Notes: generated from the sequence alone by a model not told the origin. Positions 8,304 through 16,314 are shown, counted from the stretch's first letter. The stretch: DNA of 64,000 nucleotides from Micromonospora avicenniae (GCF_900156065.1 NZ_FTNF01000008.1:62001-126000); one strand, 5' to 3'. Numbers and translations are program-made.

Positions 8304-8317
8304 TTGACAGACGTCAA
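8304..8317. promoter_or_regulatory. ArsR operator (TTGAC-N4-GTCAA)
   Basis: Perfect inverted repeat TTGACAGACGTCAA between arsR and the divergent arsI unit. The left half reads TTGACA on the plus strand, a consensus -35 hexamer, so bound ArsR would block rightward transcription as well as its own. Confidence 0.75.
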
Positions 8318-8373
8318 AACAGGCTGCAACAGTGGGGGCTGATTCGAAAACCATCTAGACAGGAGGGGAAGCG

Positions 8374-8526
8374 ATGATCAAGCTCATCCGCCGTCGTCGT
8401 GCCGACCACGTCCGGGGCCTGACGCTGTGCGAGTCGTGCGGCCAGGTGTGCACCGCCGCCTGCCGCGCTGACGCCCACCGCGAGCGCAGTCGCACCACCT
8501 CGCTCACCAACGCCTTCGTCCGCTGA
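8374..8526 (+). CDS. Small cysteine-containing protein of the arsenic island (50 aa)
   Basis: A 50-residue basic protein with a central CESCGQVCTAAC cluster (CxxC, then two further cysteines), flanked by Arg/Lys-rich ends and finishing with TSLTNAFVR. Shine-Dalgarno AGGAGGGG (8361-8368) is near perfect for ATG 8374. It sits 57 bases right of the ArsR operator and 21 bases before arsI, so it should be induced by arsenic with arsI. The four closely spaced cysteines could bind As(III), a metal or a zinc-ribbon partner. I know no assigned function, so a role as an arsenic chaperone is only a guess. It is short enough to be missed by automatic annotation. Confidence 0.75.
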   Translation: MIKLIRRRRADHVRGLTLCESCGQVCTAACRADAHRERSRTTSLTNAFVR

Positions 8527-8547
8527 CGCTCGCCACCAGGAGGAACC

Positions 8548-9021
8548 ATGTCCCGTGTCCAGCTCGCCCTGCGCGTATCCGACCTCGAGAGCTCGGTCAC
8601 CTTCTACTCGAAGTTGTTCGGCGTCGAGCCGGCGAAGCGCCGTCCCGGCTATGCCAACTTCGCCGTCGAGAACCCGCCCCTGAAGCTCGTACTCATCGAG
8701 GGTGAGGCCGACCGGCCCACCGTCATGGACCACCTGGGCGTCGAGGTCTTCAGCACCGACGACGTCGACGCCGCCACCAGGCGCCTCGCCGACTCCGGTC
8801 TGATCACCCTGGAGGAGAACGACACCGAGTGCTGCTACGCCCTCCAGGACAAGGTCTGGGTACGCGGTCCCGGCAGCGAGCCCTGGGAGGTCTACACCGT
8901 CAAGGCGGACGCCGACACCCTCGCCAAGGCGACCGAGGGCGAATGCCGCTGCGGCGAAGCGAGCGGCGCCGAGGCGGAAAAGGAGCTGGCAACCAGCGGA
9001 GCCACGCCCCGCTGCTGCTGA
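8548..9021 (+). CDS. arsI: ArsI-type organoarsenical C-As lyase (vicinal oxygen chelate fold)
   Basis: A 157-residue non-haem iron dioxygenase of the ArsI/CadI group, which splits the carbon-arsenic bond of trivalent methylated or aromatic arsenicals. The first betaalphabeta unit starts MSRVQLALRVSDLESSV. The expected iron ligands are visible as Gln5, His62 (DHLGVEVF) and Glu114 (PWEVYTV), and the substrate-binding vicinal pair is Cys95-Cys96 (TECCYALQ). The Cys-rich tail (ECRCGEAS and a final RCC) is typical of actinobacterial members. AGGAGG at 8538-8543 precedes ATG 8548. Paired with the 50-residue Cys protein and controlled through the shared operator, it adds organoarsenical resistance to the island. 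Confidence 0.92.
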   Translation: MSRVQLALRVSDLESSVTFYSKLFGVEPAKRRPGYANFAVENPPLKLVLIEGEADRPTVMDHLGVEVFSTDDVDAATRRLADSGLITLEENDTECCYALQDKVWVRGPGSEPWEVYTVKADADTLAKATEGECRCGEASGAEAEKELATSGATPRCC

Positions 9022-9158
9022 ACGGGGGGTGCGCGCCTGGCGGCAGGTATCCATCAGGCGCGCACCCGGTTACCCGCCGTTGCGGTCGACGGCGGAGATC
9101 AACGAATCGGCGGGCGGTACGGCCGGGGACCAGCCGCCGACCCGGGATCGAACATATG

Positions 9159-9164
9159 TACGAT
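9159..9164 (+). promoter_or_regulatory. -10 hexamer of a probable leaderless promoter
   Basis: TACGAT fits TAnnnT and ends six bases before GTG 9171, so the transcript would begin at the start codon. No Shine-Dalgarno sequence is present. Confidence 0.45.
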
Positions 9165-9170
9165 GGGCGG

Positions 9171-9422
9171 GTGGCGAAGGAGTTGGTGGCGCGCTGGTGG
9201 AACGGGGTGTGGGGGCGACTCACTCGGCGTGACGTGTGGCTCGCGCGCGAGGTCCGTTGGCACGTCGTGGCCAGGGCCGGCGACTCCGAGACCGGCAAGG
9301 TGCTTCGCTGGGAGTTCGACACCGAGGACGAGGCCCGTTCGATGGTGCAGCGTCTCGTCCGGGCCGACAGCGGGCAGTGGCGTGAGCAGACCGGCGACGC
9401 AGCCACGCAGCCACCGGGCTGA
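9171..9422 (+). CDS. Conserved-looking small protein of unknown function (83 aa)
   Basis: An 83-residue acidic/basic mixed protein. It begins VAKELVARWWNGVWGRLTRR and has a centre resembling a single alpha/beta unit (WHVVARAG, KVLRWEFDTEDEARSMVQRL). There is no membrane segment and I recognise no family. GTG 9171 is chosen because TACGAT (9159-9164) ends six bases upstream, the spacing of a leaderless actinobacterial promoter in which transcription starts at the initiation codon. An in-frame ATG at 9156 would lie upstream of that promoter. It stands alone between arsI and the convergent repeat-protein gene. Confidence 0.6.
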   Translation: MAKELVARWWNGVWGRLTRRDVWLAREVRWHVVARAGDSETGKVLRWEFDTEDEARSMVQRLVRADSGQWREQTGDAATQPPG

Positions 9423-9544
9423 GGCCGACGCGGCAACCGAAGCCGGTCGCGGACGGCGGTGTGGGGCACCGGTCAAGGCATGCGGTTCGCCGATGGTTGC
9501 AGGGTTCGAAGCGTCGGGGACCGCCGGCTGCCGGATCGAGGCGT

Positions 9545-12500
9545 TCAGCTCATGTCGACGGCGTACGCCTCATCGCGCACGTCGGCGTCCACGTGCCGGC
9601 GTAGATCGAGCAGCAGATCCCGCCATGGGGCCTGCCAGCCGAAGCCGGCCCCGTGCCGGACCAGTGCCACCGCGAACAGCCCCCCGGCGAGATCGCCGCG
9701 CCCGGCCAACCGTGTGACGGTGCCGGAGAGGATCGCCGGGTCGGGCCACTCGTGAAGGCCGCGCAGGCGTGCGCCGACGTGTTCGGCGGTGCGGACGGCG
9801 AGGACGGGCCGGCCCGCGCACAGTGCGGCGACCTCGTCCAGGTTGTCCAGCCGGCCGAGGTCGACCAGCAGCCCGGCGGCCGTGCCCAAGAAGGCGGGAT
9901 GGCCGGCCAGCCAGCGCGCCGATTCGACAAGTGCGCTCCGGTCAGCACTGACCGGCCGGCTTCCGGACCGGACGACCGCGCCACGCGCGAGAAGTTCGAT
10001 TCGGCGTCGGGCCGGACGGTCGGACGCGGGGTCGCCAGGATGCTCGTCGTCCGCGTCACGGTCCACGAGCCGGGTCAGCGCGACACCGAGCACTGCGTCG
10101 CCGCCGGCCTTCAGCAGATTGGCGACTTCGATGTTCACCATCGTTTCGTCGAGGTCGGAGAGCCGGTCCACGATCAGTTCGGTGACCCCGACCAGCCACG
10201 GCGCCCACTCCCCGAGCTGGCCGAACGCGGCGCGCCGGACCTCCCGGTCGGTGCTGCGGCACGCCTCGACGATGAGTGCGCCGTATCGCGGGCGGTGCCG
10301 CTCCGGGATCGTGTACGGGTACGCGCTCAGGACCGCGCGCCGTTCCTCCCGGCTGCCGCCGACCGCCGTACGCAGGATGCTCCAACTCGCCTCGGTCCGC
10401 AGCCGCTGCCGAGCCGCGGAGACGATCGCCGCGCGGACGTCGCGGTGCGTGTCCGGGTTCAGGTACGCGTCGAGCAGCGTCGCCATCATCCGCGGCGGCC
10501 CGTAGCGCGCCAGTAGCCGGGCCGCCTCCTTCCGGCTCGTGACCTTCACAGCCCCGGTCACCAACTGGCCGAGCCCATTGGCCAGACGCGCCGGCGGAAC
10601 GTGCCGGGCGGCCCGGCCGGCCGCGTACAGTGCGACCCGAGCCCGGTCGCTGTCGGCGTACCGCAGCAGCACCGGCAGCGCCTCGTCCGGCCGGTCGGTC
10701 CAGACCAGCGCGCCCAGTGCCGCTTCGGCGATCGCCACCTCCGGAGCGTCGAGGTGACGCAGCACCAGCTCTCGGCCCGCGCCGGATACGCCCGCAGCGG
10801 CCCGGATCGCCGCCGCGCGCCGCCACGCTCCCTGCCCGGCGTCGGCGATGATGAGCTCCTGCAGGTCCACGAAGCGGGCCTGCTGGCGGGGCAGCCAGCG
10901 CTCGGTGTGAGACGCCCAGGCGGGCACCCATCGCGTCCCCGCTTCCACGAACCGGCCGCTCGGGCGGCGGTCCAGCACCGGGTCGAGCAGGTCGGTGCGG
11001 GACACGCAGATCGTCGCCCACACCTCGTGGATCGTCACCGCCGTCGCGTCGATGTCGAGCACCTCGGCGACCCGGTCCGACCGGGTACGCGGGTCGTCCA
11101 GCCACAACCCGATCGCCGTCCGGGCCACCGACGGCAGCGTGCCGGGGCCGATCGCCCGACGCAACAGATCCTGCAGTTGCGGCAGCTGCCGCGCCCGCTT
11201 GCCGAGCGCGTGGGTGAGCGCGAACAGCGGACCGTACCGGCCGCGAGCGATGCCCGCCTCGACCCAGCCGCGAAGCCGCTCGAAGACCAGCGTCTCCTGG
11301 CCGCGGCGCAGCACCGTGTCGAAGCGGCGCAGTACCGGCACGTTCGCGCTCGTGTTGACGAGGTCGATCGTCAGCAGCGCCCAGTCGCGAAGCTGCGGCA
11401 CCGCGACGTGGTGCTGCAGGACGGCGACGGCCAGCGTGCTCAGCGCCGTGGTGGTGGCGGCGGACGCGTCGCGGGCGTCGACCGCGTCGGTGGTCAGCTG
11501 CGTGAGCCCGACGGCCGTGTCAGCAGTGAGCAGCGGCGCCATCTTCGCCAGCGCGTTCAGGGCGGCCGCTCGTACCGGATCCTGCTCGTTGCGCAGCCGG
11601 CCCAGCCGGACGATCACCTCGGCCGCCGCCCGGGGGTCGCGGGAGCGGCGGGCGGCCGCCACCAGCAGCGCGTACCCGTGCGCCCGCTCGTCGGCGTCAC
11701 CGGAACGCAACGCGGCCTGCAGCGCCGCGGACGCGTCCGGCCAGGCGAGATACGCGCTCCAGACACGCACCTCGGACTCCCGCTCACGGATCCTCGCGAG
11801 ACCCAACACCCGGGTCGCCTCGCGGATCCGGGCCGTCGCCGGCAGCACGTCCATGATCTCGGCAGCCGGTATCAACACCGCCGTGTCGACCTCCGCCAGC
11901 GCCCGGCCGTACAGCTCTCCGCGCCTGCCCGGCGCGACGGCGTCGAGCAGCGCGGCCAGTCCTCCGCTCTGTTCGCGGAACCGGCTGGCGAGCGGCGCCA
12001 GCTCGTCGGTGGGCAGCGCCGCGAGGCGCCGCAGCAGAGCCGGGGGCAGCGCGGTCCGCCCCAGCCAGGCCGCGCGGCTCGGCGCGGTGAGCAGGCGTAC
12101 GACGCGAATCGCGTCGTACGCCGCGAGCCGTCCGTACGCGCGCAGCGGGCCGGGCAGCGACCCCTCGGGTGCGTACCGTTCGAGCAGGTCGAGCGCCTGA
12201 GCCGGGTCGCATCGCAGCACCGCTCCGGCGGCCTCGCCCCAGATCCGTCCGCGCAACTCGGTCGGGGCCGTGGCCAGCCGCTCGCGGATCCGGTCCAGCA
12301 GCGGGCCGGAATGCCAGCGGACCAGCCGCTCGAGGTTGAGCGCGTGCTCCAGGTCGGGCAGCAACTCCCGTACCGTATCGGCGCCGCAGGCCGGCAGCAG
12401 CGCGGCGGCCTCCTCGTCACCGAACTGGGCCCGGACCTCGCTGATCAGCGCCTCAGCGACAGCGGGCGCACGCCGGCGGCGCAACGTCCGATAGACACGC

Positions 12501-12808
12501 TGCCGCTCCGTCGCGGGCCGATCGACGAGATCACCAACCGGCAGGCCGGCGCGCAGCGCGGCGGCGAGCGCGGCGGCCCTTATGGACGGTTGGGGGTCGC
12601 GCGTGGCGGCGGCGATGCCGTCGGCGTCCCGGGCCACCATCGCCGCGATCAGGGCGAGATGCCGTTCGTAGGGGCCCTGCTCGCGTAGGTCGACGCAGAC
12701 CTGGGCGCGGTCGGGCACGGTACGCGCCCATTCCGCGAGGCGGTTCATCCGCTTGCGGTAGGGCAGCGGATCGAGCGAGGCCAGCAGGGCGCGGGTGGCG
12801 GCGAGCAC
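9545..12808 (-). CDS. Giant HEAT-like helical-repeat protein, function unknown
   Basis: About 1,087 residues composed almost wholly of alternating amphipathic helices of roughly 30-40 residues, rich in Ala, Leu, Arg and Asp with recurring patterns such as ALxALxWTDRPDEALPVLLRY and RDVRAAIVSAARQRL. This is the look of HEAT/armadillo-type solenoids, which act as protein- or nucleic-acid-binding scaffolds. There is no signal peptide, membrane helix or catalytic motif. The start is uncertain: GTG 12808 is the first plausible start before clearly coding sequence (VLAATRALLASLDPLPYRKRM), the open frame continues upstream through low-quality Arg/Ser-rich sequence, and ATG at about 12748 is an alternative. 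TAATAAT on the coding strand just upstream may be a -10 element. It is followed by nothing on its strand. Confidence 0.65.
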   Translation of the reverse strand: MLAATRALLASLDPLPYRKRMNRLAEWARTVPDRAQVCVDLREQGPYERHLALIAAMVARDADGIAAATRDPQPSIRAAALAAALRAGLPVGDLVDRPATERQRVYRTLRRRRAPAVAEALISEVRAQFGDEEAAALLPACGADTVRELLPDLEHALNLERLVRWHSGPLLDRIRERLATAPTELRGRIWGEAAGAVLRCDPAQALDLLERYAPEGSLPGPLRAYGRLAAYDAIRVVRLLTAPSRAAWLGRTALPPALLRRLAALPTDELAPLASRFREQSGGLAALLDAVAPGRRGELYGRALAEVDTAVLIPAAEIMDVLPATARIREATRVLGLARIRERESEVRVWSAYLAWPDASAALQAALRSGDADERAHGYALLVAAARRSRDPRAAAEVIVRLGRLRNEQDPVRAAALNALAKMAPLLTADTAVGLTQLTTDAVDARDASAATTTALSTLAVAVLQHHVAVPQLRDWALLTIDLVNTSANVPVLRRFDTVLRRGQETLVFERLRGWVEAGIARGRYGPLFALTHALGKRARQLPQLQDLLRRAIGPGTLPSVARTAIGLWLDDPRTRSDRVAEVLDIDATAVTIHEVWATICVSRTDLLDPVLDRRPSGRFVEAGTRWVPAWASHTERWLPRQQARFVDLQELIIADAGQGAWRRAAAIRAAAGVSGAGRELVLRHLDAPEVAIAEAALGALVWTDRPDEALPVLLRYADSDRARVALYAAGRAARHVPPARLANGLGQLVTGAVKVTSRKEAARLLARYGPPRMMATLLDAYLNPDTHRDVRAAIVSAARQRLRTEASWSILRTAVGGSREERRAVLSAYPYTIPERHRPRYGALIVEACRSTDREVRRAAFGQLGEWAPWLVGVTELIVDRLSDLDETMVNIEVANLLKAGGDAVLGVALTRLVDRDADDEHPGDPASDRPARRRIELLARGAVVRSGSRPVSADRSALVESARWLAGHPAFLGTAAGLLVDLGRLDNLDEVAALCAGRPVLAVRTAEHVGARLRGLHEWPDPAILSGTVTRLAGRGDLAGGLFAVALVRHGAGFGWQAPWRDLLLDLRRHVDADVRDEAYAVDMS

Positions 12809-12971
12809 GGCGTTGATTGTGCCCGGACGCGCACCGGGACGAGATTGATTATTACTTCGCTCGGTGGCCCTGGTGCCCGGGCGGCCGGTGTGCTGCCGTC
12901 GGGCCCTCGTCTTGCTGCTGCCCCGTCGTCCACGGCCGGAGCTTGTCGGGGTTGCCGGCGAGCACGTCGGA

Positions 12972-13418
12972 TCAGACGGACGTGCGTTCGCGGGCCAGGC
13001 GCCATTTGATGAACCCGGCCGCCGACAGCAGTACGGCGACCGCGGCAAGCGCGAACAGTGCGACGCGTCGAGCACCCTGGTTCTCGGCGTCCTCCACGCC
13101 CGAGGCAACGTTTTCGGGGTTGTAGCGGATCCGCACCCGGTCACCTTCGCCCAACTCGGGGCTGCAACTCGTGCACTCCACGCTCACGGTGTCACCGCCC
13201 TGGGCAGTGAACTCGACTATGACGTTGCTGCCACGTTGGAAGCGGTCGACCTGGACAACGGTCGCCTCGGTGGTGATGCCGCGAGTCGCGAGCTCTATCG
13301 CAACAGTGCCGTTGTAGAGGGCAACGCAGCACATGAACGTGGCGGCTACGATCACGGCGATCAGCGCGGTGATGAAATTACGCCGCCGTGGGTGGAGCTC
13401 TTCCCACCGTTCGTCCAC
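12972..13418 (-). CDS. DUF3592-like membrane protein (148 aa)
   Basis: A 148-residue protein with an N-terminal membrane helix (NFITALIAVIVAATFMCCVAL, about 14-34), an extracytoplasmic beta domain (about 45-108) and a second helix (VALFALAAVAVLLSAAGFI, about 120-138). The beta domain contains VDRFQRGSNVIVEFTAQGG, a CTSC pair and GDRVRIRYNPENV, which matches the DUF3592 pattern of a short domain held between two membrane helices. Function is unknown. GTG 13418 is the only start giving this topology. It is on the same strand as the helical-repeat gene 164 bases downstream, and a functional link is possible. Confidence 0.7.
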   Translation of the reverse strand: MDERWEELHPRRRNFITALIAVIVAATFMCCVALYNGTVAIELATRGITTEATVVQVDRFQRGSNVIVEFTAQGGDTVSVECTSCSPELGEGDRVRIRYNPENVASGVEDAENQGARRVALFALAAVAVLLSAAGFIKWRLARERTSV

Positions 13419-13575
13419 GTCGCGATCCTAGGAACGCCACGCCAGCCCGTGCCTCAGCGCGAACGGATCCGAACGACCTCGAACGCCTGCAGCCGGCCGG
13501 CACGGCGATGGCGCGGCTACGGTCTGCACCTACCGCCGTGATGACAACCGGTGGTGGGGTAGGACGGGGGCCGGC

Positions 13576-14865
13576 GTGACCGAGCGTGCCGCGACGTACA
13601 GAGAGGTGTTCGCGGTGCGCGAATACCGCTACCTGTTCGGGGCGTACCTGCTGTCGTTGGCAGGGGACCAGCTCACCGCAGTGACCGTTGCGTACCTCGT
13701 GTACACCGGCACCGGTTCGGCGGCGCTGTCCGCGGCCGCGTACGCCAGCTCCTATCTGGCCTGGCTCACCGGTGGACCGCTGCTGTCCGGCCTTGCCGAC
13801 CGGTTCCCCCGGCGGCGGGTCCTGGTCGGGTGTGACCTCGCGCGCGCGGCGCTCATCCCGTTGGCGGCGCTGCCCGGCCTCGCGGCACCCGCCCTGGTGG
13901 TGTTGCTCTTCGCGGTCAACCTGTTGCGGCCGCCGTTCGTCGCCGCGCGGGCCGCGTTGATGCCCGAGGTCCTCGACGGTGACCGGTATCCGGTGGCCAA
14001 CGGGGTGGACAACATCTTCGCCCAGGTCGTGCAGGTGCTCGGTTTCGCCGTCGGCGGAAGTCTGGTGGCGCTGTTGTCGCTGCGGGGCGCCCTGTTGGTG
14101 GACGCCGGCACGTTCCTGTTCTCCGCGCTTCTCATCATGATCGGCGTCCGCCGCCGCCCCGCACCCCGCCCGTCGGCGAGCCAGGCGCGTCCCGGCCGAG
14201 CTGCCGGTCTCCTGGTGATCTGGAACGATCCCCGGCTGCGCGCCTACGTCCTGGTGCTGTGGACGGCCAGCGCGTTCACCTACGCCGCGGAGGGGCTGAT
14301 GGCACCGCTGGCCGGCCAGTACGGCGGCGGCGCCGGCACGGTCGGACTGTTACTGGCGGCGGCGCCGACGGGGATGGCCCTCGGCGGGGTGGCTCTCACC
14401 CGGCTCTGCCCACCGTCGACTCGGGCGCGACTGGTCCTGCCCCTGGCGGTACTCGCCGCCGGGGTGCTGGCGGCGGTCTGGCTCGCCCCGCCGCTGTGGG
14501 TGGTGCTGTCGCTGTTGGTGTCGGCGGGCGCGGCCAGCGCCTTCGCCATTCCGTTGAACGCGTTGTTCGGCCGGGCCGTGCCGGCCCAGTACCGGGGGCG
14601 CGCGTTCGGCGTGGCCATCACCGGTCTGAGCGGGTTCCAGGGGATGGCGATGGTCGTGGCGGGTATGGCCGCGGACCGTTGGGCGGCCACCACGGTCATC
14701 GGATTCAGCGGACTGTCGGGTGCGTCGCTGGTCCTCGCTCTCGTACCGCTGTGGCGGCGGCAGCGTGCGGCCGCGCCGGTGACGGCCGCGGCGCCGCTCG
14801 AACAACTTCGAACAACCTCGATCGCCGGCAGCCCTGTCGCGGAGTCCGGCGGCGGCCGACGCTGA
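13576..14865 (+). CDS. MFS transporter, drug-efflux type (next to the NRPS-like operon)
   Basis: A 429-residue transporter with 12 predicted membrane helices. It carries the cytoplasmic loop-2 motif GLADRFPRRRVLVG (about 68-81), the usual MFS gating motif, and resembles the MefA/EntS group of proton-driven exporters. The GTG at 13576 lies after a GGGG-rich site. It points into the NRPS-like region and ends 46 bases before the first mini-ORF, so it may be the first gene of that cluster and provide export or self-protection. A second MFS gene lies inside the operon. The frame has no stop between this gene's terminus and 15066, but no good start codon before ATG 14974. Confidence 0.85.
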   Translation: MTERAATYREVFAVREYRYLFGAYLLSLAGDQLTAVTVAYLVYTGTGSAALSAAAYASSYLAWLTGGPLLSGLADRFPRRRVLVGCDLARAALIPLAALPGLAAPALVVLLFAVNLLRPPFVAARAALMPEVLDGDRYPVANGVDNIFAQVVQVLGFAVGGSLVALLSLRGALLVDAGTFLFSALLIMIGVRRRPAPRPSASQARPGRAAGLLVIWNDPRLRAYVLVLWTASAFTYAAEGLMAPLAGQYGGGAGTVGLLLAAAPTGMALGGVALTRLCPPSTRARLVLPLAVLAAGVLAAVWLAPPLWVVLSLLVSAGAASAFAIPLNALFGRAVPAQYRGRAFGVAITGLSGFQGMAMVVAGMAADRWAATTVIGFSGLSGASLVLALVPLWRRQRAAAPVTAAAPLEQLRTTSIAGSPVAESGGGRR

Positions 14866-14911
14866 GTTCACCGGGCGGGCACGGGCCGCCCCATCAGAGG
14901 GGAGGAACGCT

Positions 14912-14950
14912 ATGCGCAGCGTCGGCAAGCGTGGCGTCAGCTGGACCTGA
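14912..14950 (+). CDS. Mini-ORF 1: 12-residue peptide MRSVGKRGVSWT
   Basis: A 13-codon frame (ATG 14912, TGA 14948) preceded by GGGGAGGAA (14899-14907) at ideal spacing, one of the best ribosome sites in the window. The peptide is basic and ends Ser-Trp-Thr. It is the first of two tiny frames in the 270-base leader of the NRPS-like operon. It could be a minimal precursor peptide, since P450-associated pentapeptide genes such as bytA are known, or a leader peptide whose translation sets expression of the operon. No expression evidence exists in the sequence beyond the ribosome site, so this is a candidate only. Confidence 0.4.
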   Translation: MRSVGKRGVSWT

Positions 14951-15039
14951 CCCCGAAGCTCCATCATCCCGCGATGCACCTCCGGATCCACCCTCATCAC
15001 CGGAGGAGATCGACGGCGCTGACGAGAGGAGGTGCGGCG

Positions 15040-15066
15040 ATGCGTAAGGACGACTGCGCCAGCTGA
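15040..15066 (+). CDS. Mini-ORF 2: 8-residue peptide MRKDDCAS
   Basis: A 9-codon frame (ATG 15040, TGA 15064) preceded by GAGAGGAGG (15024-15032) with seven bases of spacing. The peptide contains one cysteine next to two aspartates. The same frame is open back to ATG 14974, giving a 30-residue alternative, but that ATG has no ribosome site. The stop lies 19 bases before the 15086-15113 hairpin and 69 bases before the condensation-protein start, so ribosome position on this ORF could influence folding of the hairpin. Precursor peptide or attenuator leader are both possible. Confidence 0.4.
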   Translation: MRKDDCAS

Positions 15067-15085
15067 GAGAGCACGAGAACCACGG

Positions 15086-15113
15086 TGGGTGGTCACCGCG
15101 AGGTGGCCACCCA
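15086..15113 (+). promoter_or_regulatory. Leader hairpin with GCGA tetraloop upstream of the NRPS-like operon
   Basis: Arms TGGGTGGTCACC (15086-15097) and GGTGGCCACCCA (15102-15113) pair over 12 consecutive positions (one G-U) around the GNRA loop GCGA. It has no T-run. The hairpin stands between the second mini-ORF and the GGAGG (15127-15131) of the first biosynthetic gene, where it could act as an attenuator element, a translation control or an RNA stability/processing site. Confidence 0.55.
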
Positions 15114-15135
15114 TCCGCGCAGAGCTGGAGGATTC

Positions 15136-16314
15136 ATGCGGATTCAGGGCAGCTACCCGCTCACCATGGGGCAACTTTCCATGTGGAAGGCCCTCATGGT
15201 GCGCCCACCCGAGCAGCTGTGGGAGTCGAACCTCGACCTCGCGTGGCCGATCCCCGCCGGGATCACCGTGGAGCAGGTCCGGCACACCCTCACCGCGCTG
15301 GCGCTGCGGCACGAGTCGCTGCGCACCGTCTACCGCCCCGCCGACGAGCCCGGCGAGGTGCGCCAGGCGGTCCTGCGCGACCCGCTCGTGCGGTTCGCGC
15401 AGGCGTCGGTCCGGGAGCCGTTCGACCTGACCGAGCAGCCGGCCTGGCGGGCCTGGGTCCACACCTGCGACGACGAGCCACCGCAGGTTCAACTGGTGAT
15501 CCACCACATCGCGGCCGACGGCGCCGCGGTACGGACCCTGGAGTCCGACTTCTACGCCCTGCTGCGCGACGAACCTCTCCGTGCCGCCCCGGCACCGCGT
15601 GAACTGGCCGAACGGCAGCGCAGCGACGCGTTCCGGGACAGGTTGACCGCGGCCGGCGAGTACCGCCGGCAGATGGTCACCGCCGTGCCCCGGACACCGG
15701 TGTCCCGGGGTGCTCTGCTGCGGGCGCACGCCCACACGGGCATCCCGTACGGCGCGGCGCGCCGTGCGGCACAGCACCTCCAGGTGACCCTGCCGAACCT
15801 GCTGCTCGCGGTCTACGCGCAGGTACTGGCCGCCAGCACGGGGGTGGCGGATCAGTTGCTGTGGCAGTTGTCCGCGAACCGTCTGGAGCCGTCGGTGCGG
15901 CGGCTGGTGTCGTCCATGACCCAGTGGGTGCCCATGCTGGCCTCCTGCGATCCCGGCGGCCCACTCGGCCCGGTGGCCCGCGAGGTCAACGTCGCGGCGG
16001 TGAACGCCATGCGGCACGGCGTGTACGACCCGTTCGCCGTGGGCACCCACGACTTCGACCACGGCAGCTACTTCACCTTCCTTCCGCCGCCGGACGACGC
16101 CGACCCCGAGCCGTCCGAGGTCACGCCCGGGCGCATCGAGTGGCTCCCACCCCGTGCCTACAGCGGGGCCAGCTTCTACCTGGTGGCCAGGGCGTACCCG
16201 TCGGTGCAGCTGACCCTGCGCGTGATGCGCGACGGGTACGGGCGCGCGGACGTGGAACGGTTCCTGACCGCGATGGTCGATCTTCTGCTGCGCTCCGTCG
16301 AGGACGCGCGATGA
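15136..16314 (+). CDS. Stand-alone NRPS condensation-domain protein
   Basis: A 392-residue free condensation enzyme, expected to form an amide (or ester) between a carrier-bound acyl donor and an acceptor. The catalytic motif is HHIAADG (His123-His124 to Gly129), intact with the second His as catalytic base. The N-terminal PLTMGQLSMWKAL segment matches the C1 core (LTxAQ..MW). Typical C domains are about 450 residues, so this is slightly short. ATG 15136 has GGAGG four bases upstream. The gene ends in the ATGA overlap that starts the MFS gene. With a second C-like protein, a single free carrier protein and one A enzyme in the operon, it probably joins the carrier-bound unit to a partner made elsewhere. 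Confidence 0.88.
   Translation: MRIQGSYPLTMGQLSMWKALMVRPPEQLWESNLDLAWPIPAGITVEQVRHTLTALALRHESLRTVYRPADEPGEVRQAVLRDPLVRFAQASVREPFDLTEQPAWRAWVHTCDDEPPQVQLVIHHIAADGAAVRTLESDFYALLRDEPLRAAPAPRELAERQRSDAFRDRLTAAGEYRRQMVTAVPRTPVSRGALLRAHAHTGIPYGAARRAAQHLQVTLPNLLLAVYAQVLAASTGVADQLLWQLSANRLEPSVRRLVSSMTQWVPMLASCDPGGPLGPVAREVNVAAVNAMRHGVYDPFAVGTHDFDHGSYFTFLPPPDDADPEPSEVTPGRIEWLPPRAYSGASFYLVARAYPSVQLTLRVMRDGYGRADVERFLTAMVDLLLRSVEDAR

Noticed and set aside
10601..12688. A 695-codon plus-strand frame opposite the helical-repeat gene
   Set aside because: Composition is Arg/Gln/Pro-rich with no domain pattern, while the minus strand has regular amphipathic helices.
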